Shown: piece after piece, positions 25,957 through 36,720 of the stretch
Position numbering within the stretch: position 1 is the stretch's first letter
How the letters are laid out: every line of letters starts with the position of its first letter
Assembly: GCA_015179025.1 (NCBI GenBank)
Contig: WHUX01000013.1
Location: 124,001-188,000 of the forward strand
Source of the DNA: Terfezia claveryi
Lineage: Eukaryota; Ascomycota; Pezizomycetes; Pezizales; Pezizaceae
DNA: 64,000 bases
Reading direction: 5' to 3'
The notes under the pieces: model-generated
The model's input: the letters and a program-made list of their open reading frames with translations, nothing else
What the model was told of the DNA's origin: nothing
Database searches by the model: none
Program-made: the position numbers and the translations under genes

Positions 25957-27265
25957 TCACAACTCCTCATGCCCCACCAAAAACTCCAGCTCCTCCGGTA
26001 GCAGAAAAATAATCTCCTCATCATTCTCCCCCTTGAGCTTTATCTTCTTCTCCACCACCTTCTCCTTCTTCTCCCTTTCTCTCACCGCCACCTTCTCCCC
26101 ATCTTTCTTTCCCTCCTTCTCCTTCCCACTCCCACCACTAATCCCCTTAAAACCCCTCTTCCCCTCCCCCTCCCTCCATCCACCACCCTGTCAAACTCCC
26201 CAACCAACTTCTTTAGCCTCTCCTCCTTCTCCCTCCTCACCTTCCACTCCACGGTGCCCTCCTCCCCAAGTACCTCTTTACACTTGACCATATTCGCTCT
26301 TCCCTCACTCGGCGGCAAGAAAGCCACATCATTACACAATCTCGGTGTATACACAACCATCAAATAGCAACAAATACTAACCTCCTTCACAAACCCAATT
26401 CTATCTGTTGAAGATGGATTACAATGATACTGGACCTCGATTCTCCTCTCCTTGCCGGTGATATCGCAGATTGTGCCTCCTCCCATTTTTTGTACGAGGT
26501 ACCGCAGCTCGCCAGAGCCTTGGAGTTCGGTGCCTTCGCCTGCTGGTCCTTTTCGTGCTGGGCCTTGTCCATTTGCTCCTACCCCTCCCGGACCCCCCGC
26601 ACTATTTCCCCCACCTTCAACTCTCCCCAAGACATAGCTAGCTGTCCCCGGGTCCTCTTTCGGCGGAAGCCCGGTACTACCACTCCCCGCAGGCAACTGA
26701 TGGAACTGCTTGATCTCATTGCCATAACAAAAGCTATAACTCCACCATCCAGAGATGAAATAGAGACATTTCCCATCCATCTCATTTAGTAATTCCCACC
26801 CCCGTGTCGTTGCCCGTGCCAGCTCTTTTTCTTCCTGGAGTTTGTGCAGTTCTTTTTCGGTAGCGTTCATGGGGGTGGGGGTTGGACAAGGGGGATGCTG
26901 CAGAGGTATTTGTGTGTGTTCCAGAAGAGAGTTTCGTGGGTGGTTATGGATGCGGTTGAGTCTGTATTTGAGGTGGATTGTGATAATGGTGAGGACGAAG
27001 GACTAGGTGGTGGGGAGCTTGAGAGGATTTGTGCAGCTTCTTCCTCGGTGTAATACGAGTCCATGATTATTGAGACTTGGAACTACGTCCTTAATATCAG
27101 CATCAATCGCCCTGATCACTCGCCTCCCATATAGCATTCTTGACGTACCTGAGGAAATGCAAGTATATCATCATGAACACTAAACAGCCCTCTTACCAAC
27201 CCCAGATGCAGATTCATCGACAGAGCTGCTGCGGTGACAGTTGCCAGCAACGAACTACGAACCAT
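25957..27265 (-). CDS. YOS9: Yos9/OS-9 ER lectin (two apparent frameshifts)
   Basis: Yos9 is an ER-lumen lectin that reads trimmed N-glycans on misfolded proteins and hands them to the Hrd1 ERAD complex. Exon 1 (27265-27149) encodes a signal peptide (MVRSSLLATVTAAALS) and FSVHDDILAFPQ; exon 2 (27082-25957) continues FQVSIIMDSYYTEEEAA. The mannose-6-phosphate receptor homology domain is clear: CLYFISGWWSYSFCYGNEIKQFHQ, then YHCNPSSTDRI and TPRLCND. Two one-base losses are needed to explain the frame: one in the C5-A-C5 run at 26871-26881, and one in the G-rich run near 26161-26175. After repair the protein has about 414 residues and ends HEEL, an ER-retention signal like the HDEL of yeast Yos9. 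Confidence 0.9.
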
Positions 27266-28294
27266 TGCGTCTATTGATTTAGATATAGTAAACTTCGGAA
27301 GAGAGTGTTGATTTTTCAAATATCGATAGGTGACTCGAAATTGTAATTCGAGTTCGACACTTTCAAGCCAGCATGGGTTTGGTTTTGTTTGGAATTGTTC
27401 TTGTACGAACCTGAAATGCACTGGTGGTGGTTACAGTACCTAGTTGGCTAAGGTACAGCTAGCTACAGATAAGGCAACGTTGACAGATGCAGCGGCAAAT
27501 CAGCACGTGACTATTGGAAAAGTCACAAGCATCCATATATCAAGAACAATGTGAATAGAGTAGCCTGGTAAGAATGGAATTCTGTTGTTCATCTTACACG
27601 TAAAGTCGTAAAGATACCCATGCACCCAATGCATGTGTAGTGCACCTCCTTCTCTCCCCCCATCCTATGAGCCCACTATTCCATCCCAACTCCACCCAAT
27701 CCAGTCAAAAAAACAAGAGAAATTACAACGCCGTCCAAACCGTAAAAAAGCAACCGGCAGCCGGTCACGCCCCAATCTAGCCAATGAAAAATTAACTGAA
27801 AAAGCCACCTCTTTCCCTCCTACAACATCCAACCATTCGGTATACATCGCTATCATGCTAATAAACAGAAGCACATAGTAGAGGAAAGTAGAGAAGGAAA
27901 GTAATCAGCCCCTGACATAAGAAAATACCAAAAAGTTTCATGTACACGCTCCCCGAATAGCATTGGGCAAATTTTTGTAGTCATCCATCCAGACTGTCTT
28001 CAGATCTCCTGTCTTCCACACAGCAACTCCATTTTTCCCCAAATAATAAATCAGCAGCAAACTCCCACGCAGCAACCTTGCATAGCTGTTATCAGCAGCA
28101 ACGCAACAAATACCAAATATATAATAATAAACCATTTACCATCCTTTCTAGACTCACAAGGGAAAAATATTAGAGAATTAGCACTACCATAGTCGTATCA
28201 TTCGTTATAGCCCCTCGGGTATAAGCGTGGAGAGGAGACAATCCAGGGCAGCCAGAAAAGAACCCTATGGGCCATACAACACTCTCAGCCCAAT
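27266..28294. other. IRE1 3' flank and YOS9 promoter
   Basis: Both flanking genes run leftward, so this is the YOS9 upstream region plus the IRE1 3' flank. I see no gene. A CACGTG-like core (CACGTGAC near 27503) is present but not diagnostic. Confidence 0.5.
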
Positions 28295-31200
28295 TCAACA
28301 GTCCACAGGAGTGTAGTATGCCCGAAGGTCCTTGAGGGCGAATCCTGTCTCCACGTTCACCCTATAGACATGCAAGAACAGGTCCGGAAATTTACGTTCA
28401 AAGTAGTCCAGATACCCGTCTGGCAATGAACCAAGCGCTTCTTGTGCCGCTTTGGTCATATCTTGGTAGTGATTTCTCTGCACCAGCTCGGTCGTTAGTC
28501 TTGATGTATATACGAATACGATACAAACAGGGGAGAATTGTATACCTTATTTCTTATAACTCGGAGTAAATCAAGTACCTTTTCTCCATCATAACCCCTC
28601 CGTTTATTCCCCATTACCTCTTCATAAAACGCGTGTTCAATCCTCTTCAACCAGTCGCCTTTGACGATGTTCTTAGCGTCGCGCTCAAGAATTGGTATAT
28701 ATGGAGATTTGTATTTAGGATCCTTTTCGGAATCCTTTTCCTTTTCAAACCGATCCGAGGTGTCAATGAGGAAGAGAAGGCGGCGCTCAGCCGTCCAGAA
28801 GTATGGATGTGTTAATATTGTTGTTGTATCGGGCCTAAACGAGGGGGTTAGTTTGGCCCATAAAAATAGGTCCAATCCCTAGCCTACCTTGCTTTTGGGT
28901 TTCTCTGAATCATTCTCTGGATGAGATCTTTAGCTAGAGTACCAATAGCCCCGAGTATTTCAAGTGGTTCGAGGTCAGATTGCCCTGTTACCACATTTAA
29001 CTCTCTGCTATATTTTGACGGCCCAAATGGATGTCCACCTTGTGTCAAGACAAAGAAGAAGACACAGCCCATTGAGAAGATATCAATTGCTCTTGTAGCT
29101 CGCCTATTAATACCATCATAGGCCGTGGTTTCTGTGCTTGATCCTCCCGACGTCTCACTCATAGTTGATGATGCGAATGGGCGCATATCAGACCCCTCAT
29201 CCATCAACAATTCTGGCGCCCTCCACCCTGAGGTCCCTGCTGCGTGGGCAGTGGTCGCCCTAAACGATGACTGATTCGCCTCCAACTGTTTGCAGAGACC
29301 AAAGTCTGATATCAGTATCCTCGGGTGGTGGAGTTTGTTCGGGTCTCTTAGGAATCGTTTTGGTTCCGAAACAAGAATATTCTGTGGTTTAAGGTCGCGA
29401 TGAACTATTTTCATCCGATGTAAGTGATTGACGCCAGCAACAACCTGCTGGAGGACCTGCTGAGGGTCGAGAAGGTTGCGAAGATCTTCGTGCTTAGGGT
29501 CTACGATCACATCACATAGTGATCCCCTACATTGTTCTAGTGCAATGTACAAAAATTGATCGAGCTCCTTCATACAGTGATACCGAATGACGTTCGGGTG
29601 ATCATCACTATCTTGTAGGAGCCTAACCTCGCGGTGAGCGACGTCGAAGAACGTTTTCAACATCCGCTTCACAGCGACTGTCCGTCCCTCAAATTTGCCC
29701 TTGAATACCACAGTCCCTTGACTTCCTAACCCCAACGTAGACTGAGGGTCCTGGTGTACTATAAGGTTATCAATTCGAATGATATCCGATTCGATATCTG
29801 ATGGATCATTCAAGACCTCAACATCAGGCTCCAGATTTGATGAATGTTGAAGGTCTTTCGCTCGATCAACAATCCTCCCGATCAACTGTTCATTTTCATT
29901 TTCTTGTTGCTGAGCCCTGTTTGCCTTCTTCTTCTTCCCACCGCGTTGACCCCTATGGGCTTTCTTCTTCTTCGGCGTCGGAGTGGTGAGCGTCGGAGTT
30001 TCTACCTCTTCTACGGGCTCGGGTGCTGGCGTTTGTAGTCTCTCCTCTTGGAACCTCACCAGTTTTGTTTCGAGGGGGGCTAATTTTTCTACCTCTAGCC
30101 TCGCCTCTGGGACCATCTCTTGCTCTACCTCTGGAAGCTTCTCTGCCTTCACCCCTGGGATCATCACCTCTGGTATCACCAATGTCTGGATCTCTCGCAC
30201 CTTATCTAGGACTGGTGCCTGTACCTCCTCCTGCGCTGAAGCTTGAGTATCCTGAATAATTGTGGTGACATCCACCACTGGCACTTCTGTGTCCAATACG
30301 TTCTCACAAACACTGACTGGGCGTACATCGTTGGGCTCAATGCTCCCTCCCACCACTGCCGACGCCGCGAGTTTCGGGCCGGCTGGAACCTCCAACTCAA
30401 TCACATTGTTAACTCTTTCGTTCTGACTAGGTCCTTGGAGAATATTGGCCGGAGTGTCATTAAGCTTTGGAGACTCTCGAACTTTTGTGTTCATTGTCAC
30501 CACTGGTATTAAACCACTCTTCACAGCCTCAAAGTTCCACTTCAACGAGTATTTTGGCTGTTTAACCCACTTCAGGTACATGAGACCCGCTAGACATAAT
30601 GGAAGGGCAAATGCTATATTCCACTTGCTTGTCATTCCTAGTCTCAGAATTGTTCCCGAAGGACTGGAGGGATGTGGCTCATCCGTACTGTCAGCATTGT
30701 GTGGCGGTTCCTGACCCTGCTCCGTTGGGGCAGCAATGTGGCGCTGGCCAAAAACGGAGGCTGGCCCTGGTAATGAGGTATAATCCTGGGTATCATGAAT
30801 CCCAACAAGGACTTTCTCCTTCTCACTCTGAGGTAAGTTTGCTAGCTGAGGTTTGCGCATTGAACAGTCTGCTGGTGACGCCCTCTCGGAGACAAACGGA
30901 TAGCTCTTTTCCGACAATGCGTACCATCCTCCTCGAGTGCACCCTACGAAAGTTTTTGCCTGCTCTTGTGGAGGCCGGTCGGCGAAAACGAAGGGCTGAG
31001 GTAAAACGAGGAAAGTGGACTTGTCAGTTGATGCCGACCTTACGACATCAAACACACGTGCCACCGGAGAGTTCAAAACGTGGGTATACACAGGGAGTGA
31101 ACCTCCTACTTCTAATTTAGTTGGTGATGGCAAAGCCTCGCGCGGTTGACATACCTCTGCTACGGTCGAACCCAAGAATACGCCCATCATGAATTGCGTA

Positions 31201-32269
31201 GATGAAGCGATTGTCCATTGACTCAGAATATTGAGCCGCAAGGTCTAGATCGCCATTGTTTGGGCCCCATTCGGTGTATTTGAGTGTCCACAACAGCTCA
31301 TTAGTTACCACGTCCTCAACGGTGACAGTATACACTGTAGTTCAAGCACAGTAAGTAAAGACTCGAGTGAAGTGCATCAGAACGTCTCATACCAGTGCGT
31401 GCAACCAATATTGTGATGTCAGATGCTTTGCTATCGCACTCATCTTCCTCCAGATCATCAGTGTGACTAGGCTTACAACGGCGGGTATCAACCATCATTT
31501 TGGCCCCCCCACCAGTCCTAAAAATCCTCAATATATCACCAGTTCGTCCATCAATGGCATAGGTTTCAGTCTGTTTTTCACCACTATAAATCCTCCCACT
31601 ATTGTGGAGCGACATCGGCGAACGTTCAACAAGCTTCTTCATCGTCATCTCAGTTTTCTGCTCAAATATTAGTACTTAATACTAGTGTGACTTGGGATGA
31701 GGGCTGACAGTCCCCCCCGCCAATTGTCCAAGGCAAGATACCTCAAGTCCTAATTCTGCATGATACCGAAACAATACACCTTCCTCACTCGGCTCCACGA
31801 TCCACACAAAGTCGTCATCCGGAATCCAATCTTTTGTTTCGTTGGAGCGATGGTAGATTGTTTCCACAACGGGTTGTTCCGAAAATAATTCCCACTTTCT
31901 AGTCCCTGTTTTTCTATCCCTCGCTTGCAGAGTTCCATCCACAGTTGCTAACAAAACAAAATCTTCCACCTCCCAGTCTTGTAAAGACCTAGGTGTACCA
32001 ACCGCTGTACCTCCACTAAATTGCCGAGCCAATTCGCTTCGTGCTGGGTAGGTCTGGACTGATGGAGGTGCACGAATTGCTGTCTCGACCTTCGCAGATG
32101 CCCTATTCAATTTAGCTGGCTGATGTGATGCCGTAAAAATCGAGTTCACCGGTTGCTGGCCCTTTACAGGATCAAGAATTCCGGTGATAGTCCATATCGC
32201 AAGAATTTGGTAGAATATGATGATAGCAAAACGAGGAGACCTAGACCCAGTGATGTATTGCCCACGCAT
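28295..32269 (-). CDS. IRE1: Ire1 unfolded-protein-response kinase/RNase
   Basis: Ire1 senses unfolded protein in the ER lumen, oligomerises, and splices HAC1-type mRNA with its cytosolic RNase. Six exons (32269-31709, 31657-31393, 31334-31155, 31111-28888, 28834-28546, 28477-28295) give 1233 residues. The order is signal anchor (IIIFYQILAIWTITGIL), a propeller-like lumenal domain (LLATVDGTLQARDRKTGTRKW, MTMKKLVERSP), a membrane segment near residue 500 (IAFALPLCLAGLMYL), a long Pro/Glu/Lys-rich linker, then the kinase: GLGSQGTVVFKG, VAVKRM, HRDLKPQNIL and DFGLC. The KEN RNase domain holds IEHAFYEEV, the conserved RNKRNHYQDM and PDLFLHVY. The first donor (GTCAGC) is weak and intron 3 is 43 nt, but reading phases agree throughout. 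Confidence 0.95.
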
Positions 32270-33536
32270 GATAACGAGGGGAGGGTGGATTCAACCACCA
32301 AGACCTGCTTAGTGAAACCAGCAAGCGATCAGCGACAGCGTGAATGATTGCGAGTTAAATCCTATTTTACTGGAAAAAAAGCTCGTGTAAAAAAAATGGT
32401 TACGGAATTCGAGAGTTGTGGGTGATGGGGTGATTGAAGTTGCAACGGCTGGGGTTCCTATTTCCAATTGGGGCGTTCGGGTACAGTAGCACTAATAGAC
32501 GTCGTACAAGTAGCGTCGCATGTAGGTAGCAGAAGCTGAGAACAAGAGGTGCAAGGAGCCGACTGCTGCTGCCGGTCGAGGGGGTGGAGGGGGAAGAGGG
32601 AGGGAGGGGGGAGGGGGGATGGGGGCTGTTGCAAGTGCCGTGGTATGTAAGTGTATGGTATGCTGCTTTGCTGCTTCGCTGCTCGATGTCGTCGTGGGCT
32701 TCTGCTAAATCTCGTAATCGTCTGGCCTTCGAATTCTGCAGTGCTGGGTAGTGTTTTGTGTTACTGTTAGGTAGGTATGTGTGTCTCCTTTCTCTCGCGT
32801 GCGTGTGTTCGACGCCGGTCCTTCTTGGTAGGTTGGTAGGTTGTCTCGTTACTTCCCGCTGGTAGGCTACCTAGGACCCAGTCGTTTAGGTGCAGCGAGC
32901 CTCGAGACGAAGATTAGAAGAACAACCCACTCAAACCGTTTGGTATGCTTGGCATCATGTGATTATGGGCCAAACAATTAACCTTGCAAAATGCGGGGAG
33001 CTGTGTGGTGTGGGAAGGAAAAGTTCGATACCTTGATCCCAGTGGATATACTTAGAAGCAATTCCGCCGCTTTCACCGGGGTTTTAAGGGGGTTAATTGC
33101 TACAGAATTATGTATGTACGGTCAAAAACTGGAAGGAATTCGGCATTGGCCAAGGCAGTGATGGTTCGTCAACAAGGCCCTACAACTAAACCCCGTCTCG
33201 CAAAGTTTATGCCTGATTCAAACTAATAAGCATCTGGCTAAACGTTGAAAACTTGAATACAGATGCACTTCACCCGTTGCAGCAAGATGTTTGCCCTCAC
33301 TACACTTCCCATGCCAGGGCTTTTCTCGTGCCAGCCAGGGCATCATAATTATTCCAGGGGAGCTTCGTGCATAATCAATAATAAAGGTAATTCAGTTAAT
33401 TAACGATTGTGATACTCGTCTGCAGTCATAAATTTTGATATTATATAGTACAGTCTAACTTGGAGACGAATATCGAGCTAGTGCTGGCGGCCGTTCGTGA
33501 CTTTCGATACCGTTTCTTTTCAAATTTCCTGGCCGT
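32270..33536. other. IRE1 upstream region
   Basis: This 1.27-kb region lies between the NOP12 stop and the IRE1 start, both leftward. It contains purine-rich runs (GGAGGGGG near 32580-32630) and GTAGGT repeats near 32770-32860. No gene is supported; it is probably the IRE1 promoter. Confidence 0.5.
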
Positions 33537-35282
33537 CTATTTTTTCTTAGCCTTCTGTTTCCACGCTGATGATCTTGCATTTGCCCTTGCCCTAGCAGGC
33601 TTGCCCTTTTTCTTGCCGCCGAGCTTAATCCTGGGATTTGCGGTTGCGGTTGCTCTTGTGCCTTCGAAAATGAACGATTCGGGAGCTTTCTTCGCCTTGG
33701 CAGCTCCTGCCTTCCCGAGAAGCCTGCGTGCCCTGCCCAGCATCTCTTTTTGACGGGGATCATCTCTAGGGACGAAAACTTTCTGCTTTTTTGACGATGG
33801 ACCTGTAACATCTACAGGATTGTTTTTCCGCTTAACGGCTTTCGCCCGACTCACTCGGAGTTTTCGGTCATTCTGCATTTTTTGTCCATCCAAGAGAAGA
33901 GCCTGTTCAACAGTTACGACATCCTAATAATTGAGATAAGTGAATGATCATCCAAAAGCCAAAACCAGGGTGTTACCTCAAATTGCACGTATGCGAAGCC
34001 CTTCCCAACGTTGGTGGCACTATCCCTGACTATCCTCACGTACTCGATCGTCCCGCACGGTGCAAAGTGACGCCATAAGCTCTCCTCCTGTGCCTCAAAA
34101 TCTAGATTACCAATGAAAACAGATTTCTGTGTATCATGTTTGGCTGGGTGAGCAACGCTGTCAACTCTGATGTGTCTGTCAAGCACGACACTCCCGTTCA
34201 GTTTTAGGGCTTCGCGTGCGGCTTCCTTGGTTTGGTATACTACATAGGCGTTCACTGTCTGCTGCTTTTCATGTAGCTTGTGTGTCGCAAATGCAGCCTT
34301 TCGGGGTATTTGCTCAGAAAATGCAATTGAGCGGAATCGCAGTTTGAAAATTTTTCCAGGAGCAGAAAACACAGATTTTAGTGTCTTATACGATGACTGT
34401 TACCCGGTATTAGATATGAAACATGATTGTAGCAAAAGCAGACATACCTTGGACGAGATTGCAATTGATGGAACATTCCCCAGGAACACAGTCCTTGCAG
34501 CCTCATCGAAATCTTCGTGCTTCTGCGGCTGCAGTGTCTCGTGACGAATGGGAAATATGTCAATTTTCTTTTGCTGCTCATCCTCAGACCCTCCACCGTC
34601 ACTATCATCCTCATAATCCTCATCTTCACCCTCTGCTGTATCGCCATCCTCTTCCAGCGTAGCCTTGGCCTCCTGTTTTGCTTTCCTCACTGCTACTAGT
34701 TTCTTATTCTCAACAACTTCCTCCTCTTGTATCCTCTGCATGTACCGCTCCTCCAGATCATCCTCTTTCCGCTTACGCTTTGCTCGCCGCTCAGGTTCAG
34801 GCTGCGTTGTTGCCATTGGCTTCGTTACAAAACTCTTTGGTTTGTGTCGTGGCTCCTCTCGAGCCCCACTGTAGTCTCCATTGGCGTCTCCATTCTCTTC
34901 AATGCTCTCATCATCAAGGGTTGCCGTGTCTTCATCGCCACCCTTCTCCTCCTCCCCCTGCTGCTCTTCCCCCCCCTCCCCCTCCTCCCCCTCCTCCTCC
35001 CTATCTCTGACTATAGTCGCCTTCGCTACGAACGGGGCATAGGTCCTCTGTGGTGCTTTGACAGGCCCCAACTAAATGAATCAGGCTTAGAATGTGATTG
35101 GGGGGCATGTGGAAGCGTTCACTCACACTGGAGCCGAATAGCGAAGCTAATGAAGGGTCAATTGCTTGTGAGGAAGCAGTCAAAGAAAGTGAGGACCCAT
35201 CCACATCGGACTTGGTGGGCTTGCTGGACCTGTTGGACTTGGTGGGCCCCTTCTTGCTAGACCTGTCCTTGTAATTCGGCAT
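33537..35282 (-). CDS. NOP12: Nop12 nucleolar RRM protein
   Basis: Nop12 is a nucleolar RNA-binding protein needed for 25S rRNA (60S subunit) maturation. Exons 35282-35127, 35071-34448, 34396-33977 and 33923-33537 give 528 residues. The N-terminal part is charged: a Lys/Ser-rich start, then an acidic stretch and a KRKRKEDD segment. RRM1 begins at about residue 246 (TVFLGNVPSIA) and is interrupted by an intron. RRM2 begins near residue 351 with RNP2 KSVFIGNLDF and has RNP1 GKGFAYVQFE. The tail is very basic (GKKKGKPARARANARSS), as expected for a nucleolar protein. Donors are standard GTGAGT, GTATGT and GTAACA. The paired-RRM layout fits Nop12 best; the related Mrd1 and Nsr1 have different lengths and repeats. 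Confidence 0.9.
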
Positions 35283-36720
35283 CTTGGAGGAGGATATCTG
35301 TCAAAGAAAATAGGCAATGCCTGTAACCTTGCTTAGAGCAGATGTGATGTTTCGCAATGTGCAAGCGTTGCCGACAAGTTGCGGTCTTTGAGGCTCTGCG
35401 TGAAGTTAAAAAAAACAGTTTCTCAGAGGTGCGCTGCCGCTAGTCCCCATCTACCCTAGCGCAAAGATATGGATATCACCAGCTGCATCACAGCAGAGGC
35501 CGCCATTCATATCGCCAAGGCTTCGCTGGAGAAAAAGAAAAATGAAAGGCAGAAAAGTAGTCTGGTTGGCACAACACCCTCCACAGGCAGAAAGACTCTC
35601 GAAAAGAGTCCTGCTTCCTTTCCTCACACAGTAGCAGCCAGTGATGGCCATTCCACCGGGGCGCATGTCCTTGTTGTATGTTATCGGCGTCCCTGATGGT
35701 CCCTGAGGCCACTTAGTAAGCAGCTTCACTTCTCCACACTCCCCCCGGTCATTAATGTGCAGTCCGCCCGCGTTGCTGCTTAGCCACAACATGAAGTCTG
35801 GAGTACAAAGTGCACTTCCGGAGCGCAGCACGAACAGTTGAACAATTCCCTTCTCCTCCTTCCTCCCTCCTGCTCCTGCTCCTGCTCTCTGCCCCCCCGG
35901 TGCATACACTGATACACATACTCCACACACAGGCACGCATTCGACAAAGTGACTTGACCTTCTGGTTGTTCTGCCCTATCGTAGATCTCCTGCTGGCCTC
36001 TTTTATCTATCAGCACCATAGCCCGCTGCCGAATAATACACGCTCCCACGCTAGCTCTGTCTTGCTCGCGGTGCCCAATTGCGTTGCGTGGAAACGGCCT
36101 GGCCTGACCACCGAGACTTGGTGTTGCTAAACAACTCTAAAAACCTCCCCTCCGCCCCCCCCCCCCCAAGCAAAGCCTGCTGCCACCGTACTCCCACCAA
36201 CTATCTCCCCCAAAATACTCCTGCTACCGTCCTCCTACCCACAAACTCCCCACCACCCCCCCCCCCCCAACAAACACACATTCGTTTCCACCCTCCAAAC
36301 TGTTCGTCCTCGCATGGTACTTACCCGCTCCCGCTTTACTTCAGGCAGGGTTCTATTCCCTCCAGCGAAAAATCAAACATCGATCCAACCCCATTCCTAC
36401 TCCGTCTCTCCAGCTCAAGCCCTCACAGTCTACTGCCTCAACCGTCCGTCATCCTCTTTGCGATCAGTCGCCCCTGCCCTTCAGCTTAGACCAACCTTAG
36501 AGAGCCAGCGTGCATCACTGTCAACTGCTCGGCTCGTTCGTTACCGCGATCCATTCTTCATCCTGCCCTACCTAGAAGCACTCGCAACCACACTTCAAAT
36601 CTATTCCATTCCAGGATCTCAACAGAAGAGTGACGGGAACTTTTCACCTTCCGCTTCACTCGCCTTCGGCCTCGCAAACGTCTCACTCCACGGAAGGAGG
36701 GTACCCATTTGATTTATAGT
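35283..36720. other. NOP12/DEP1 divergent spacer
   Basis: The region includes C14 and C13 runs (about 36163-36177 and 36255-36269) and a CT-rich leader before the right-hand gene. Several overlapping open frames of 60-160 codons exist on both strands, but none shows a domain. It is probably a promoter and long 5' leader. Confidence 0.5.

Noticed and set aside
36079..36712. Two overlapping frames upstream of the Dep1-like gene
   Set aside because: They are Pro/Ser/His-rich from CT-rich leader sequence, lack domains and overlap each other in different frames.
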